Source: Symbiodinium natans | Taxonomy: Eukaryota; Sar; Dinophyceae; Suessiales; Symbiodiniaceae | DNA: 64,000 nucleotides | Assembly: GCA_905221605.1 (NCBI GenBank) | Contig: CAJNDS010002001.1 | Span: 1,129,001-1,193,000, forward strand | Direction: 5' to 3' | Shown: positions 20,680-30,020 of the stretch, in pieces | Layout of the letters: the number at the start of each line of letters is the position of its first letter | Numbering within the stretch: the stretch's first letter is position 1 | Notes under the pieces: model-generated | What the model saw: only the letters and a program-made list of their open reading frames with translations | Told to the model about the DNA's origin: nothing | Databases searched by the model: none | Made by a program: the position numbers and the translations under genes

Positions 20680-21864
20680 ATGGCTGACTCTGAGTTGGAG
20701 AGTGCACTGGCGAAGGAAGGCCTAGCAGCAGAGGTCATCAAAGTGGCCACGGAAGGGGGCTGGACAGCCTCGGCTTTCAAACATGTCGTTGAAACCCAGG
20801 CAGAAGTTGAGGGAGCCATCCCCGAGATCTTCCCAGGTCAGGTTTTGTCCCGGTTGCAGATTGCCCAAATCAAAGCAGCGTGGGCGGGCATGCAAGCATC
20901 CAGCTCCTCTAGTGTTTCGCCGGCCCCAGTCAATGCAGATCCTACTTTGGAGACATGGGTGAGAGTTTTGCTCCCAAACTTGCATCCACGAAGCTGTCCG
21001 ACATGAAGCGCCAATTCCTTGCAAACTACCCAAGTGAGGTCTTGAATCCATCTACTCTACCCTCTTTGAGGCTGATTTCCCTCGCAGCCCATCAAGAGGC
21101 ACGGTCGGAGTATAAATGGATAGCTTGGAAACATCGCATGACGGAAGAGAAAGCTTCGGAGTTGTTGATTGCCCGACCCCACAAACAGCCCAAGCTCGAA
21201 ATGCTGGGTCTTTCCAGCTACAATCGAAGTGACCGATGCCAATATGGGGATCAGTGGTATCCAGCGGATCTTGGCAGTGCATGACGTTGCATTAGCCATG
21301 GTTGGCTCAGCGCACCTTGCCCGCCTCAAAGCCTATAGCTGCAAGTTTGTCCAGCTCGTGTCCCAGCGTTTCGACCCAGCATCAGGACTGCGTGCACCGA
21401 CAATTCTAGAAGCGCAACAGGCAGATTGTCGGATTTGGCAGAGCATCCACTCTTTGGTCAGTGAGAAAGCCTGGAGCTTGAATGACGCGTTGCATGAGTT
21501 CACAGAAATTAGAGGTGAGCTCAGCACCTTGTTGCAGGCTCGTCCGAAAGCCTTGTTCATCCCCCGCGGCCCTGATCTGAAAGGCAAGGGCAAGCAGGTT
21601 GGTCAGTGGAAAGGCCTGGGCAAGGGCCGTGGCAAGGACAAGGGCGGTAAGCCCAAGGGCGCTCCAGGGAGGCACATCACCTTCGTGAAAGAAATCCAGG
21701 TAGGATCCGAGAAGAAAGGGCTGTGCGTCCAGTGGCAGATTGGACGTTGCACAAGGGGGGGCTCCTGCCCCTTTGTTCATGCATGTGCATACCCCAAGCA
21801 GGATGGATCAGCGTGCGGGAGCAAGTCGCACACAGCCTCGCAGCATGAGCAGACGCCTCACTGA
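20680..21864 (+). pseudogene. Gag-like protein with CCCH zinc finger, two frame changes
   Basis: Coding potential passes from frame 1 (ATG 20680 to about 20955) to frame 3 (about 20955-21200) and back to frame 1 (about 21200-21864). The three pieces read as one continuous protein-like product, so two compensating indels are the simplest explanation; sequencing error or programmed shifting are alternatives. The first piece is helical and acidic. The last piece has a basic Gly/Lys-rich run (GKGRGKDKGGKPKG) followed by a C-x7-C-x5-C-x3-H finger (CVQWQIGRCTRGGSCPFVH), fitting RNA binding by a capsid-like protein. It ends in TGA, in the same frame as the downstream polyprotein. Confidence 0.65.
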
Positions 21865-24800
21865 TTCGCCCCAATCCCTGGGCCGTTGCAGAAATCCCCG
21901 AATTCAGATATGCCGTCTACAGAAGTATCACCCCCAGATGCCCCGCTTTCTTTGCACGCTCATGCTGAGCCGGTTCATTCAAACCCTTCATCGCTTTGTA
22001 TGTCAGTATCACCATCACAGCCTCATGCAGCAAAGCACCAGGCAGGTGCAAGCCGTATCGCTGGATATGATATCCAGCCTGCAGCTCGGCCATCCGAGCC
22101 CGTACATGTCACTCCCAAATCGGCCTCCTTGTTGGAGCGAAATGCTGGGCCTGTGTCGTCGCCAGCAATGCAATGTCCTCGGGGCAACATTCCTTCACAA
22201 CCCGTGTTGGGTCATGTCGTAAGCAACACACCTGGTCGTTCCAGTGATGCAGTAACACCCGGGCAGGTGGGTGTTACACGTGTTGCAGAAGAAAGTTCTT
22301 CATGCAGACACGACTTCCAGTCCTGTCTTCAGGCGTTACTGTCGGCCTCTTGGCCTCCACGCGTTCTTCCCGCCAGGAGCGTTACTTCAGCGGCTCCGGG
22401 GGAATCGGGCTACTGGAACTTTGGGGTGCGCATAGGTAATCCTTCTGCCCGCTCTTCAGTTACAGATGCACTTCCAAAATTGTGTGCAAGCCTTAATGGT
22501 TTCCTGTGCCAACTGTTCCCAGGTGAGACCTGGAATGCCTTGTGTGTCAGCAGGAATATCCTGACGTCCCCGCACAAGGACACAGCAAATTTGCCGGGGT
22601 CGTCAAACTTGACAGTGGGTATAGGTTCGTGCTCGGATGGAGGTCTTTGGATAGAGGATCAAGCAGGCACTGTGCCTCAGTTCATTCCCAAGCTTGGGGT
22701 GACTCTCATGGGGAAGATCGTCAGAACGCATCATGAGCCATTTAAGTTCCCGGTGCACCTATGGCATTGCACCCAACCATGGCTTGGTGATCGCTGGGTG
22801 CTGACGGCCTTTACCCTCCCAGGTGTGTCAGGCGATACACTTCGAGATCTGGGATTCCCTTGGCCCCAGCCACGGAACATCCCCCCGGGACCGACCCCTA
22901 AACCTGTAAATTGCCCCCCCACCCAGGAGCCACTCCCTTCTTCGGGGGTCAATTGGGGAAAACCTTCTCCAAAGGGGTTTGTTAACCACAGCTTGATCCT
23001 GCAGCCCCAAACGCCTCGGCCACCACCATCTTCGCCTGTCCTAAATCACTCAGCGCTGCAGCAGTCTTCAAGGATCTTTCTGGACATTTGTTCGGGTGCG
23101 GAGAAGCCTCTGTCATCAGCTGTGCAGGAGTTAGGTTTCCCAACACTGGCAGTTGATATCCTGTTGGATAGCAGCATGGACATTCTCGATAATACTTTTT
23201 TCGAGCAACTGTTGTTCATCTGTGGCTCAGGGGTTGTGGGGTATTGTGCGGCATCTCCCTACTGCTCAGAATACTCCCGCCTGAAGCTCTTTGGAGGTCC
23301 GCCTTTTGCCATCCGCACCCCAACCCAGCTAGGGGGCCTGGAGAATTTGCACCCATTAGCTCAGGCTCGTATACAAACAAGTCACGAGATGCTTTTCAGG
23401 GCATGCAAATGTCTTCAAGTAGTCCATGGGGCCGGAGGCCATGGCCATTTGGAGCAACCATCAGGTGCCATGTCCTGGGATGAAGCCTGCGTTCAAGGCT
23501 GGTTGCATTGTGGGTCCACAGCTCTCATTGTTCTCCCAGCCTGTGCATTTGGGGAGAACTGGGCAAAAACTTGGCTGTTTGCATCGAGCTTTCAAGCCCT
23601 CTCGGTGATGGGGCAGACGTGTCAACACGGACGCAATGCTCACGAGTCCGTGCAAAGACGTGAGAGTGATGGTTCGTTCAGAAGCCGTAAGACTGCTAAG
23701 TACCCTGAATGCCTGGCTGCCGAATTCGCGTTGCACATCAGGCCGCTTCTTGCAGGTGCACAGATCGAACACACCCTTGCCACAGCGTCGGCGTTGGTAC
23801 CTGTCAAGGCCCTGGACGTTGGACCGTGGGTGATCCACGATGGGGCAGGTCGCCACTCTTGTGGGGATTGGAGCACTCCATTAAGTCAGGATAAGCTAAA
23901 AAATCTTAGGACATACCTTTTGGGGAAAGTTTGCGACATGCAAGGCCCCAAACGCCTGCTTGCTAAAGCCACTTGGCCTAATCCTGAGCCCCTTTTCTCC
24001 GAGTTGGAGGTGCAGGATGCGCGCACAGACTTCTTCTCCTGCCTAGGTATGGCGACGGATGCAAATACATGGGAGGTCCGTGAGCATCAACCTTTGCATC
24101 TGCATGCGCTTGAGGCACTTGCCTGTTTTTGTGGTGATCCGGATGTGAGTCTTTGCAAATCCCTTTTGCAAGGCGTCCCCACAGGGTATAACAACGATAT
24201 CCCGGTGTCAAATTGTTTTTGGCCGAATCAGAAGGAGAACTTGGAGGATGTATCACTTTCCATCCACATGCAGAATTGGCGCTCGGCCTCAGTTGATCCG
24301 TCAGTGACTCAGGCTTTGCTGCAGGAGGAAATTGATCAGGGTTTTTGCTTCAAGTTTGATGGCGATATTGAAGCAGCTAAAGCAAAATGGCCGGGTGCAC
24401 TGGCGATAGGGAAGTTATCAGTGGTCCGTGCGCCAAATCGATCGGAAAGGTTGGTCTTAGATAACTCAGTTTGTGGCACGAATGCAAGTTGCAGCGTTCC
24501 GGAAGTCCAGCACATGCCATCAGTGAGGGACGTGATGCACTGTTTTCCCCTTCGGGGCACTCGCTCGCGGCAAGCTGCCATATCTCTTGACGTCAAAAGT
24601 GCTCACAAACGCTGTGTTGTCAAGGAGTCAGAGCAGGGTCTCCTAGGTTTCGCTTTTGCAGATTCCCTGTACTTCTATCGCGTGGCCCCATTCGGGGCGG
24701 TCTTTGCACAGCATTGGTGGGGGCGCTTAGGCTCCTGCCTCCTTCGGTTGTTACATATCTTGATTTGGTTCAGCCATGCAGGCCACTTGTTTGTGGACGA

Positions 24801-25524
24801 CTACTTGTTTTCTCAGGCGGAAGGCGTCCTGCCAGCAACAGGGGCAATGATCTGCCTCTTCCTCCAGGTTCTGGGGGTACCTTTGAGTTGGAAGAAACTT
24901 CAAGTCAGCTCTCGAGTTCATTGGATAGGGTGGTGTTTTTGTTACACCTCCGGGGTAGTTTCGCTTGCAGAGGAGAAACGGTTAAAACTTTTGGGGATGG
25001 TTCAAGATCTTCAGCGTAATCCAAAAATTTCACGCAAGGATTTGGAGAGGTTTGTCGGGCTCGCTCTTTGGGCTGCGCACCTTTTCCCGACAATGAAGTC
25101 GCTTTTGTACACCTTCTATCATGATCTTTTTAGCCCAGCTGCTACCAACTACTCGGTGGCCCCAGATGTTTGGCCACAGCTTCGTTATCACTTGACGGAC
25201 TCCCTGCAGTTCAAATCAGTCCCTCCAGGTACAGCAATTCCGCTCCACAGCACACTCTTGTCAGTTCGCCATCAGGATTTGTCAACTTTGTCTGACTTGG
25301 ATCGAGTGCGCATTACAGACAGGCGGGTTTGGATGCGCGTGTCAAGTCAATCAAGCTCAAAGCGCAAGTTGAGCCCCGAGTCAGTGCGTATTTTGGGTTT
25401 GTTTGAACACTGGCTTTTGCATATGTGCCCATTCTGCAGCATGCGCCCCTTAGGCAATGCATCCTTTGAGGCAAGAGCAGATGCAAGTGTTGCATTGGTG
25501 GGTACGTTTCTCACCCCACGATAG
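21865..25524 (+). CDS. Retroelement polyprotein: 2OG-oxygenase-like, methyltransferase-like and RT regions
   Basis: An open frame directly after the gag TGA and in the same frame; the first ATG is 21910. Order of regions: (1) low-complexity N-terminus; (2) a 2OG-Fe(II)-dioxygenase-like segment with SPHKDT (about 22570) and a distal LWHCTQ...GDR (about 22760-22796), giving the HxD...H...R pattern; (3) a methyltransferase-like segment with DICSGAEKPLS (about 23085), ASPYCSEYS (about 23250) and LEQPSGAMSW (about 23452), which resemble motifs I, IV and VI of C5 enzymes; (4) reverse transcriptase with LDVKSAHK (about 24586) and FVDDYLF (about 24792); (5) the RT thumb/connection and first RNase H strand (ARADASVA). 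It stops at 25524 just after the RNase H start, because of an apparent frameshift. Substrates of the extra domains are unknown. Confidence 0.78.
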   Translation, partial: FAPIPGPLQKSPNSDMPSTEVSPPDAPLSLHAHAEPVHSNPSSLCMSVSPSQPHAAKHQAGASRIAGYDIQPAARPSEPVHVTPKSASLLERNAGPVSSPAMQCPRGNIPSQPVLGHVVSNTPGRSSDAVTPGQVGVTRVAEESSSCRHDFQSCLQALLSASWPPRVLPARSVTSAAPGESGYWNFGVRIGNPSARSSVTDALPKLCASLNGFLCQLFPGETWNALCVSRNILTSPHKDTANLPGSSNLTVGIGSCSDGGLWIEDQAGTVPQFIPKLGVTLMGKIVRTHHEPFKFPVHLWHCTQPWLGDRWVLTAFTLPGVSGDTLRDLGFPWPQPRNIPPGPTPKPVNCPPTQEPLPSSGVNWGKPSPKGFVNHSLILQPQTPRPPPSSPVLNHSALQQSSRIFLDICSGAEKPLSSAVQELGFPTLAVDILLDSSMDILDNTFFEQLLFICGSGVVGYCAASPYCSEYSRLKLFGGPPFAIRTPTQLGGLENLHPLAQARIQTSHEMLFRACKCLQVVHGAGGHGHLEQPSGAMSWDEACVQGWLHCGSTALIVLPACAFGENWAKTWLFASSFQALSVMGQTCQHGRNAHESVQRRESDGSFRSRKTAKYPECLAAEFALHIRPLLAGAQIEHTLATASALVPVKALDVGPWVIHDGAGRHSCGDWSTPLSQDKLKNLRTYLLGKVCDMQGPKRLLAKATWPNPEPLFSELEVQDARTDFFSCLGMATDANTWEVREHQPLHLHALEALACFCGDPDVSLCKSLLQGVPTGYNNDIPVSNCFWPNQKENLEDVSLSIHMQNWRSASVDPSVTQALLQEEIDQGFCFKFDGDIEAAKAKWPGALAIGKLSVVRAPNRSERLVLDNSVCGTNASCSVPEVQHMPSVRDVMHCFPLRGTRSRQAAISLDVKSAHKRCVVKESEQGLLGFAFADSLYFYRVAPFGAVFAQHWWGRLGSCLLRLLHILIWFSHAGHLFVDDYLFSQAEGVLPATGAMICLFLQVLGVPLSWKKLQVSSRVHWIGWCFCYTSGVVSLAEEKRLKLLGMVQDLQRNPKISRKDLERFVGLALWAAHLFPTMKSLLYTFYHDLFSPAATNYSVAPDVWPQLRYHLTDSLQFKSVPPGTAIPLHSTLLSVRHQDLSTLSDLDRVRITDRRVWMRVSSQSSSKRKLSPESVRILGLFEHWLLHMCPFCSMRPLGNASFEARADASVALVGTFLTPR

Positions 25525-26033
25525 GCCAGCGTTGGTTTCGCGAAAGTTTTCCCTACAGTGCCTTCAGGGCCCTTGAGATTCCTGTGCAAGCAGACATGCA
25601 GCTTGATATTGCTTGCTATGAAGCGCTCGCCCAAGGAGCGCTGATCTTGGCAACATCTTCTCTTTTACCTTGCGCCAGAATCCCCTTGCAACTACGTTCC
25701 GCATCAGACAACACAGGTGCAGAAGCAGGTGTGAACGCTTCCTTCTCCACCGCTCGGCCTCTCTGTTTTTTCCTAGAAAGGATCTCTTTGCTAGCAGCTG
25801 TACATAGAACAACGCTGGATGTGTCACACATCTCCGGGGAACGCAACGTTAAGGCTGATGCCTTATCTCGTCCTGCTGAATATGAGATTCCCCCTGATTG
25901 CCTTGAAAAGGACAGAGTGCGGCTGTCACTCGAGGCCCTTTGGTTGCCTCGTCCACAAATTTCTGTCTTCCCCGAAGGGGCTCACCTTCCATGGTCTGTG
26001 CGGAGCAGGGGAGTGCCGAACAACCTCACATAG
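25500..26033 (+). pseudogene. RNase H part of the polyprotein, shifted out of frame
   Basis: Frame 3 continues the RNase H fold after frame 1 stops at 25524. The first catalytic Asp (RADAS) is in frame 1; the remaining sites, YEALAQ (Glu), SDNTGA (Asp) and ISGERNVKADALSR (Asp), are in frame 3. One small indel near 25500 would explain it. The frame ends 44 bp before repeat B1. No methylase or recombinase gene follows. Confidence 0.7.
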
Positions 26034-26076
26034 GTTTGGGGTTTTTCTGGGGCGAGGTTGCTGGGTAGTTTGATTT

Positions 26077-27507
26077 GGGGTAATATGGTCCCACCCATCA
26101 ACCTTCTTTGTGCATCGTTAACTGTTTCCTCGAGTGGACGTTGGTGAGGATTTCCGGCACTCCAGAGAAAACAAAGCGTGGAGCGAAGCTCGCTGCCTTT
26201 TGAAGCCTCCGGCTATACCGCTAGCAAGCACAACTAGTTTATAGAACGTATCATGTACTTGTTCATGTATGTTTTATGAACTATGTTCGTGCGTCATTTT
26301 GGCTCTAGAGTGGTGCTTGCTAGCGAGAAAGTCAAGTTTTTCCACACCCACCCACCCCAGGCTTTGGGGCCCTCGTCTCACCGGCGCTGGCCAGAAGAAC
26401 ATTCAAGACCTCGTTACAAGAAAGTGGGCTCTCGGGGCGGGCCTTAGCAAAAAAGCAGTATCACCAGGAAGTCTCACTTGTAGGGCAGTTCTTTTGCAGC
26501 AGGTCCATCTGGGCTTCTTGGTTCACATTTGCACAGTTATGTTTTCGTATGGGCGGCCAAAAAAGCTGGCTGGTCATGTTTACTCCGTACAGGCCACTTT
26601 TTACTTTGCATCATGTTGATGATGACCGGAGAGATGTGGTGTGCGCCTAAATCGTTTACCGTACTTTGCTTGTGTTGGTCAAGTTCAGCTTCGGTCTGTC
26701 ATGGGTGGGGTAATATGGTCCCACCCATCAACCTTCTTTGTGCATCGTTAGCTGTTCCTCGAGTGGACGTTGGTGAGGATTTCCGGCACTCCAGAGAAAA
26801 CAAAGCGTGGAGCGAAGCTCGCTGCCTTTTGAAGCCTCCGGCTATACCGCTAGCAAGCACAACTAGTTTATAGAACGTATCATGTACTTGTTCATGTATG
26901 TTTTATAAACTATGTTCGTGCGTCATTTTGGCTCTAGAGTGGTGCTTGCTAGCGAGAAAGTCAAGTTTTTCCACACCCACCCACCCCAGGCTTTGGGGCC
27001 CTCGTCTCACCGGCGCTGGCCAGAAGAACATTCAAGACCTCGTTACAAGAAAGTGGGCTCTCGGGGCGGGCCTTAGCAAAAAAGCAGTATCACCAGGAAG
27101 TCTCACTTGTAGGGCAGTTCTTTTGCAGCAGGTCCATCTGGGCTTCTTGGTTCACATTTGCACAGTTATGTTTTCGTATGGGCGGCCAAAAAAGCTGGCT
27201 GGTCATGTTTACTCCGTACAGGCCACTTTTTACTTTGCATCATGTTGATGATGACCGGAGAGATGTGGTGTGCGCCTAAATCGTTTACCGTACTTTGCTT
27301 GTGTTGGTCAAGTTCAGCTTCGGTCTGTCATGGGTGGGGTAATATGGTCCCACCCATCAACCTTCTTTGTGCATCGTTAGCTGTTCCTCGAGTGGACGTT
27401 GGTGAGGATTTCCGGCACTCCAGAGAAAACAAAGCGTGGAGCGAAGCTCGCTGCCTTTTGAAGCCTCCGGCTATACCGCTAGCAAGCACAACTAGTTTAT
27501 AGAACGT
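26077..27507 (+). repeat. Right split repeats B1-A2-X-B2-A3-X-B3
   Basis: B1 26077-26249, A2 26247-26345, X 26346-26706, B2 26707-26878, A3 26876-26974, X again, B3 27336-27507. The A-X-B block is present twice in tandem, with an exact 629-bp period. Normal split repeats would have it once. Each B contains CGCTAGCAAGCAC (26219, 26848, 27477), the reverse complement of a 13-mer in each A. The 114-116 codon ORFs here are identical duplicate artefacts. Confidence 0.9.
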
Positions 27508-27824
27508 CTCAGTCCAGCGAATCGAGCCGCTCCGGCGGGGCAGCTGTCGAGGGTGTCCTGAAGACCAGCGGTGCTGCTGCAGTTTATTTATGGGGAGGGT
27601 ACTTAGCTTTGGAGGTCTATTCTGTGCAAGCTGGCCCGGCCTGTACGTGCTGGTTGCAACGCGTATACCACCCCGGGAAATTCGTGCTCGAAGGGTAGGC
27701 TGCTGTGTGGGTCGTGGCCACTTCAAGCCTTGACCTGCTGCGTGGCCTTCAAGCCAGGCCCTTGGCGTGGGGCGAGGCGGCACTGAGTGGTGACCTCTGC
27801 CGAGGCCTCCTTGCATATTCACAC

Positions 27825-28262
27825 CTAGACCCATGCCTGCAGCTGGGTGCATGGCGGGGGCAGATTCGGCTTGGTGCAAGTGAGAGGGTGTAGCTGCATT
27901 TGGGGCCGAGGGGCCTCCACTTGTGGCACTCCTGAGCGTCCATGCACAGGGCCAGGATTGGCTCCCGAGGAGGACGATGCGGTGTGCTCACCTTCAGCGG
28001 CTTGCATCCAAGCAGGTCCGGTGGGGATCACGAACACCGATACTTCTCTCACCCTCACTGCCTCAGGGGAGATGTGGACTCTCACCCTAACATCCGGCTG
28101 AAGGTGTGGACCAACAGTCTCCACAAGATCAACTTCAAGATTAGTGGGTAGATTGCGTCCTTGATATCGGATGGGCGGAGAGGGCCAGAGTTCACGCCTC
28201 GGTTGTTTCCGTGGTGGTGGCGGTGATGGATCGTCGTTTTTCCATCGCGCCACACATTCCAA
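27825..28262 (-). CDS. Proline-rich ORF or exon, unknown function
   Basis: 145 codons from ATG 28262, starting MECVARWKNDD, followed by a Pro/Arg segment (PPPPRKQPRRELWP), a beta-rich patch (VRVRVHISPEAVRVREVSVFVIP) and a Ser/Pro/Gln-rich tail. No domain is recognised. It lies on the same strand as the fragment at 17384-16812 across the retroelement, so both could belong to one interrupted gene. It could also be a chance frame in GC-rich DNA. Confidence 0.3.
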   Translation of the reverse strand: MECVARWKNDDPSPPPPRKQPRRELWPSPPIRYQGRNLPTNLEVDLVETVGPHLQPDVRVRVHISPEAVRVREVSVFVIPTGPAWMQAAEGEHTASSSSGANPGPVHGRSGVPQVEAPRPQMQLHPLTCTKPNLPPPCTQLQAWV

Positions 28263-28388
28263 GCGTCAAAAGGTAGCAAAGAAACCATGGCCGCATGATG
28301 TGCATAGCTGGGTCAGCCCAGATATCTTCTCCGGATGGAGGAACTGCAGCTACCCCGCACACGCTACAAACAAAATCGAGCCGTGGTG

Positions 28389-28390
28389 CT

Positions 28391-28437
<47 letters not shown>

Positions 28438-28438
28438 T

Positions 28439-28481
<43 letters not shown>

Positions 28482-28541
28482 GCTACTACTACTTCTACTT
28501 TGCTACTGCTACTGCTACTGCTACTACTACTGCTGCTACTG

Positions 28542-28616
<75 letters not shown>

Positions 28617-28635
28617 ACACTAACACGAACACGAG

Positions 28636-28668
<33 letters not shown>

Positions 28669-28789
28669 TAACACTAACACTAACACTAACAACAACAACA
28701 ACTACAACTACTACTACTACTACTACTACTACTAGTACTACTAGTACTACTAGTACTACTAGTACTACTAGTACTACTAGTACTACTAG

Positions 28790-28848
<59 letters not shown>

Positions 28849-28952
28849 ACACTAACACTAGCACTAGCACTAGCACTAGCACTAGCACTAGCACTAACAC
28901 TAACACTAACACTAACACTAACACGAACACTAACACTAACACGAACACTAAT

Positions 28953-29000
<48 letters not shown>

Positions 29001-29014
29001 CACTACTATTGCTG

Positions 29015-29048
<34 letters not shown>

Positions 29049-29058
29049 GACGACTATG
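28389..29058. repeat. Compound ACT-family microsatellite, about 670 bp
   Basis: Successive blocks of (TAC)n, (CTGCTA)n, (AACACG)n, (AACACT)n, (TAGTAC)n, (ACTAGC)n and (TAC)n. Every block has period 3 or 6, so frames stay open on both strands and give spurious poly-Thr, poly-Tyr, poly-Leu, poly-Val and poly-Ser ORFs. Confidence 0.95.
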
Positions 29059-29069
29059 ACTACTTCTTA

Positions 29070-29320
29070 CTACTGCTCACGACGAAGCGAGCAAAGCGCA
29101 CGAAGCCTGCGCAGCGCGCAAAGCCCGCGAAGCTTGCGCAGCGCGCGAAGGGCACAAAGCCTGCGAAGCCCGCGAGCAAAGCGCATGAAGCACGCGAAGC
29201 CTGCGAAGCGTGCGAAGCCCGCGAAGCCTGCGAAGCGCTCAAGGACCGCGAAGCGCGCCAAGCAAGCGAAGCCCGGGAAGCGCGCCAAGCGCGCGAAGCG
29301 CGCGTGCGCGCGTAGGGCGG
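29070..29320. repeat. GCGAAGC repeat, about 9-bp unit
   Basis: Irregular copies of GCGAAGCCC/GCGAAGCCT, with interruptions, directly after the microsatellite. In one frame it encodes a Lys/Ala/Pro-rich histone-H1-like string and in another an Arg/Glu/Ala string; both are repeat products. Confidence 0.85.
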
Positions 29321-29349
29321 CCCCCAGGCGGACCATAGTCGGGATTTCT

Positions 29350-30020
29350 GTTTTTGATTCTTACGATTATAGGGTTTAGAGTTTCGGGTGTTGTTGTTTG
29401 TGTCGTAAGATTTTAAGGTTAATTAAGGGTTTAGGCCTTTGGTGCTTGCGCCTGAAGATTCCAAGGTTAAGAGCTTAGGGTTTGTTGTTTAAGCCCTAAG
29501 GGCATAGGGCTGAGGGCTCATAGGGTGTTGCTGCTGAAGTCTTCAGATTTTGGGGTGAAGGGGCCTAAGATGGTGCTCGAATCTTCACATGTTTCGGGTT
29601 AAGGGTTCACGGTTTTGGTACTTAAGTCCTAAGAATTCGGGGTTCTTGGTGTATAGGATCTTAAGATTTTCGGGTTGACGGTGTAAGATTTGGGCATGTA
29701 AACCTTTTGGCTTAGGTTTTGGGTGTGTATTATAAACCTGTGGCGGTAGGGTTATGGGTTTAGGGTTTTGGTGTTTGGATTTAAATGAAGTCTTAGGGTG
29801 AAAAGCTGAATGGTTTGGGTGCCTAATGCTAGGTTTTGGCGCGTAAGTGTCGAGATGTTTAGGGCTCAGGGCTGAAGCTTGCTCAAGCCATACGATTCTA
29901 GGGTTAAGGACTTTGCATTTTGTGTTTAAGCCTTACGTAGGATTTCGAGATTGCAGTCCTTGATTCTTGCGATTATGGGGTTAGGAGCTTAGGGTTTTGG
30001 TGTTTGTGCCTTGATATTTT
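29350..30020. repeat. Degenerate TTTAGGG-like (telomere-type) repeats
   Basis: Many scattered TTAGGG, TTTAGGG and TTAGGGTTTTGG words on the plus strand, separated by 20-60 bp and joined by recurring phrases such as GATTATRGGGTT and TTTTGGTGTTTG. It is not a clean telomere array; it looks like an old interstitial satellite. Confidence 0.7.

Larger units (their letters stand above)
17722..27507 (+). mobile_element. Tyrosine-recombinase retrotransposon (DIRS/Ngaro/PAT-like) with split direct repeats
   Basis: A 9.8-kb element bounded by split direct repeats: A1 (17722-17820) at the left, then B1-A2-X-B2-A3-X-B3 at the right (26077-27507). It encodes a tyrosine recombinase, a CCCH gag and an RT/RNase H polyprotein. 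No integrase or LTR is seen, which fits recombinase-based insertion of a circular intermediate. Known DIRS-order elements put gag first and the recombinase after or overlapping RT; here the recombinase comes first. Two frame changes in gag and one in RNase H suggest this copy is no longer fully functional. The ends A1-CGTATCATG and B3-TAGAACGT match the internal B1/A2 junction AGAACGTATCATG, as expected for a circle opened at that point. Confidence 0.82.

Noticed and set aside
26269-27502. Four ORFs of 114-116 aa as a gene family
   Set aside because: They are exact duplicates lying inside the terminal repeats of the retroelement.
28335-29315. 326-aa Thr/Leu-rich ORF
   Set aside because: Produced by period-3/6 microsatellite and the GCGAAGC repeat.
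29070-29320. Histone-H1-like Lys/Ala/Pro string
   Set aside because: Direct product of a 9-bp simple repeat; no globular domain.
29350-30020. True telomere
   Set aside because: Repeats are degenerate, irregularly spaced and followed by over 30 kb of gene-containing DNA.
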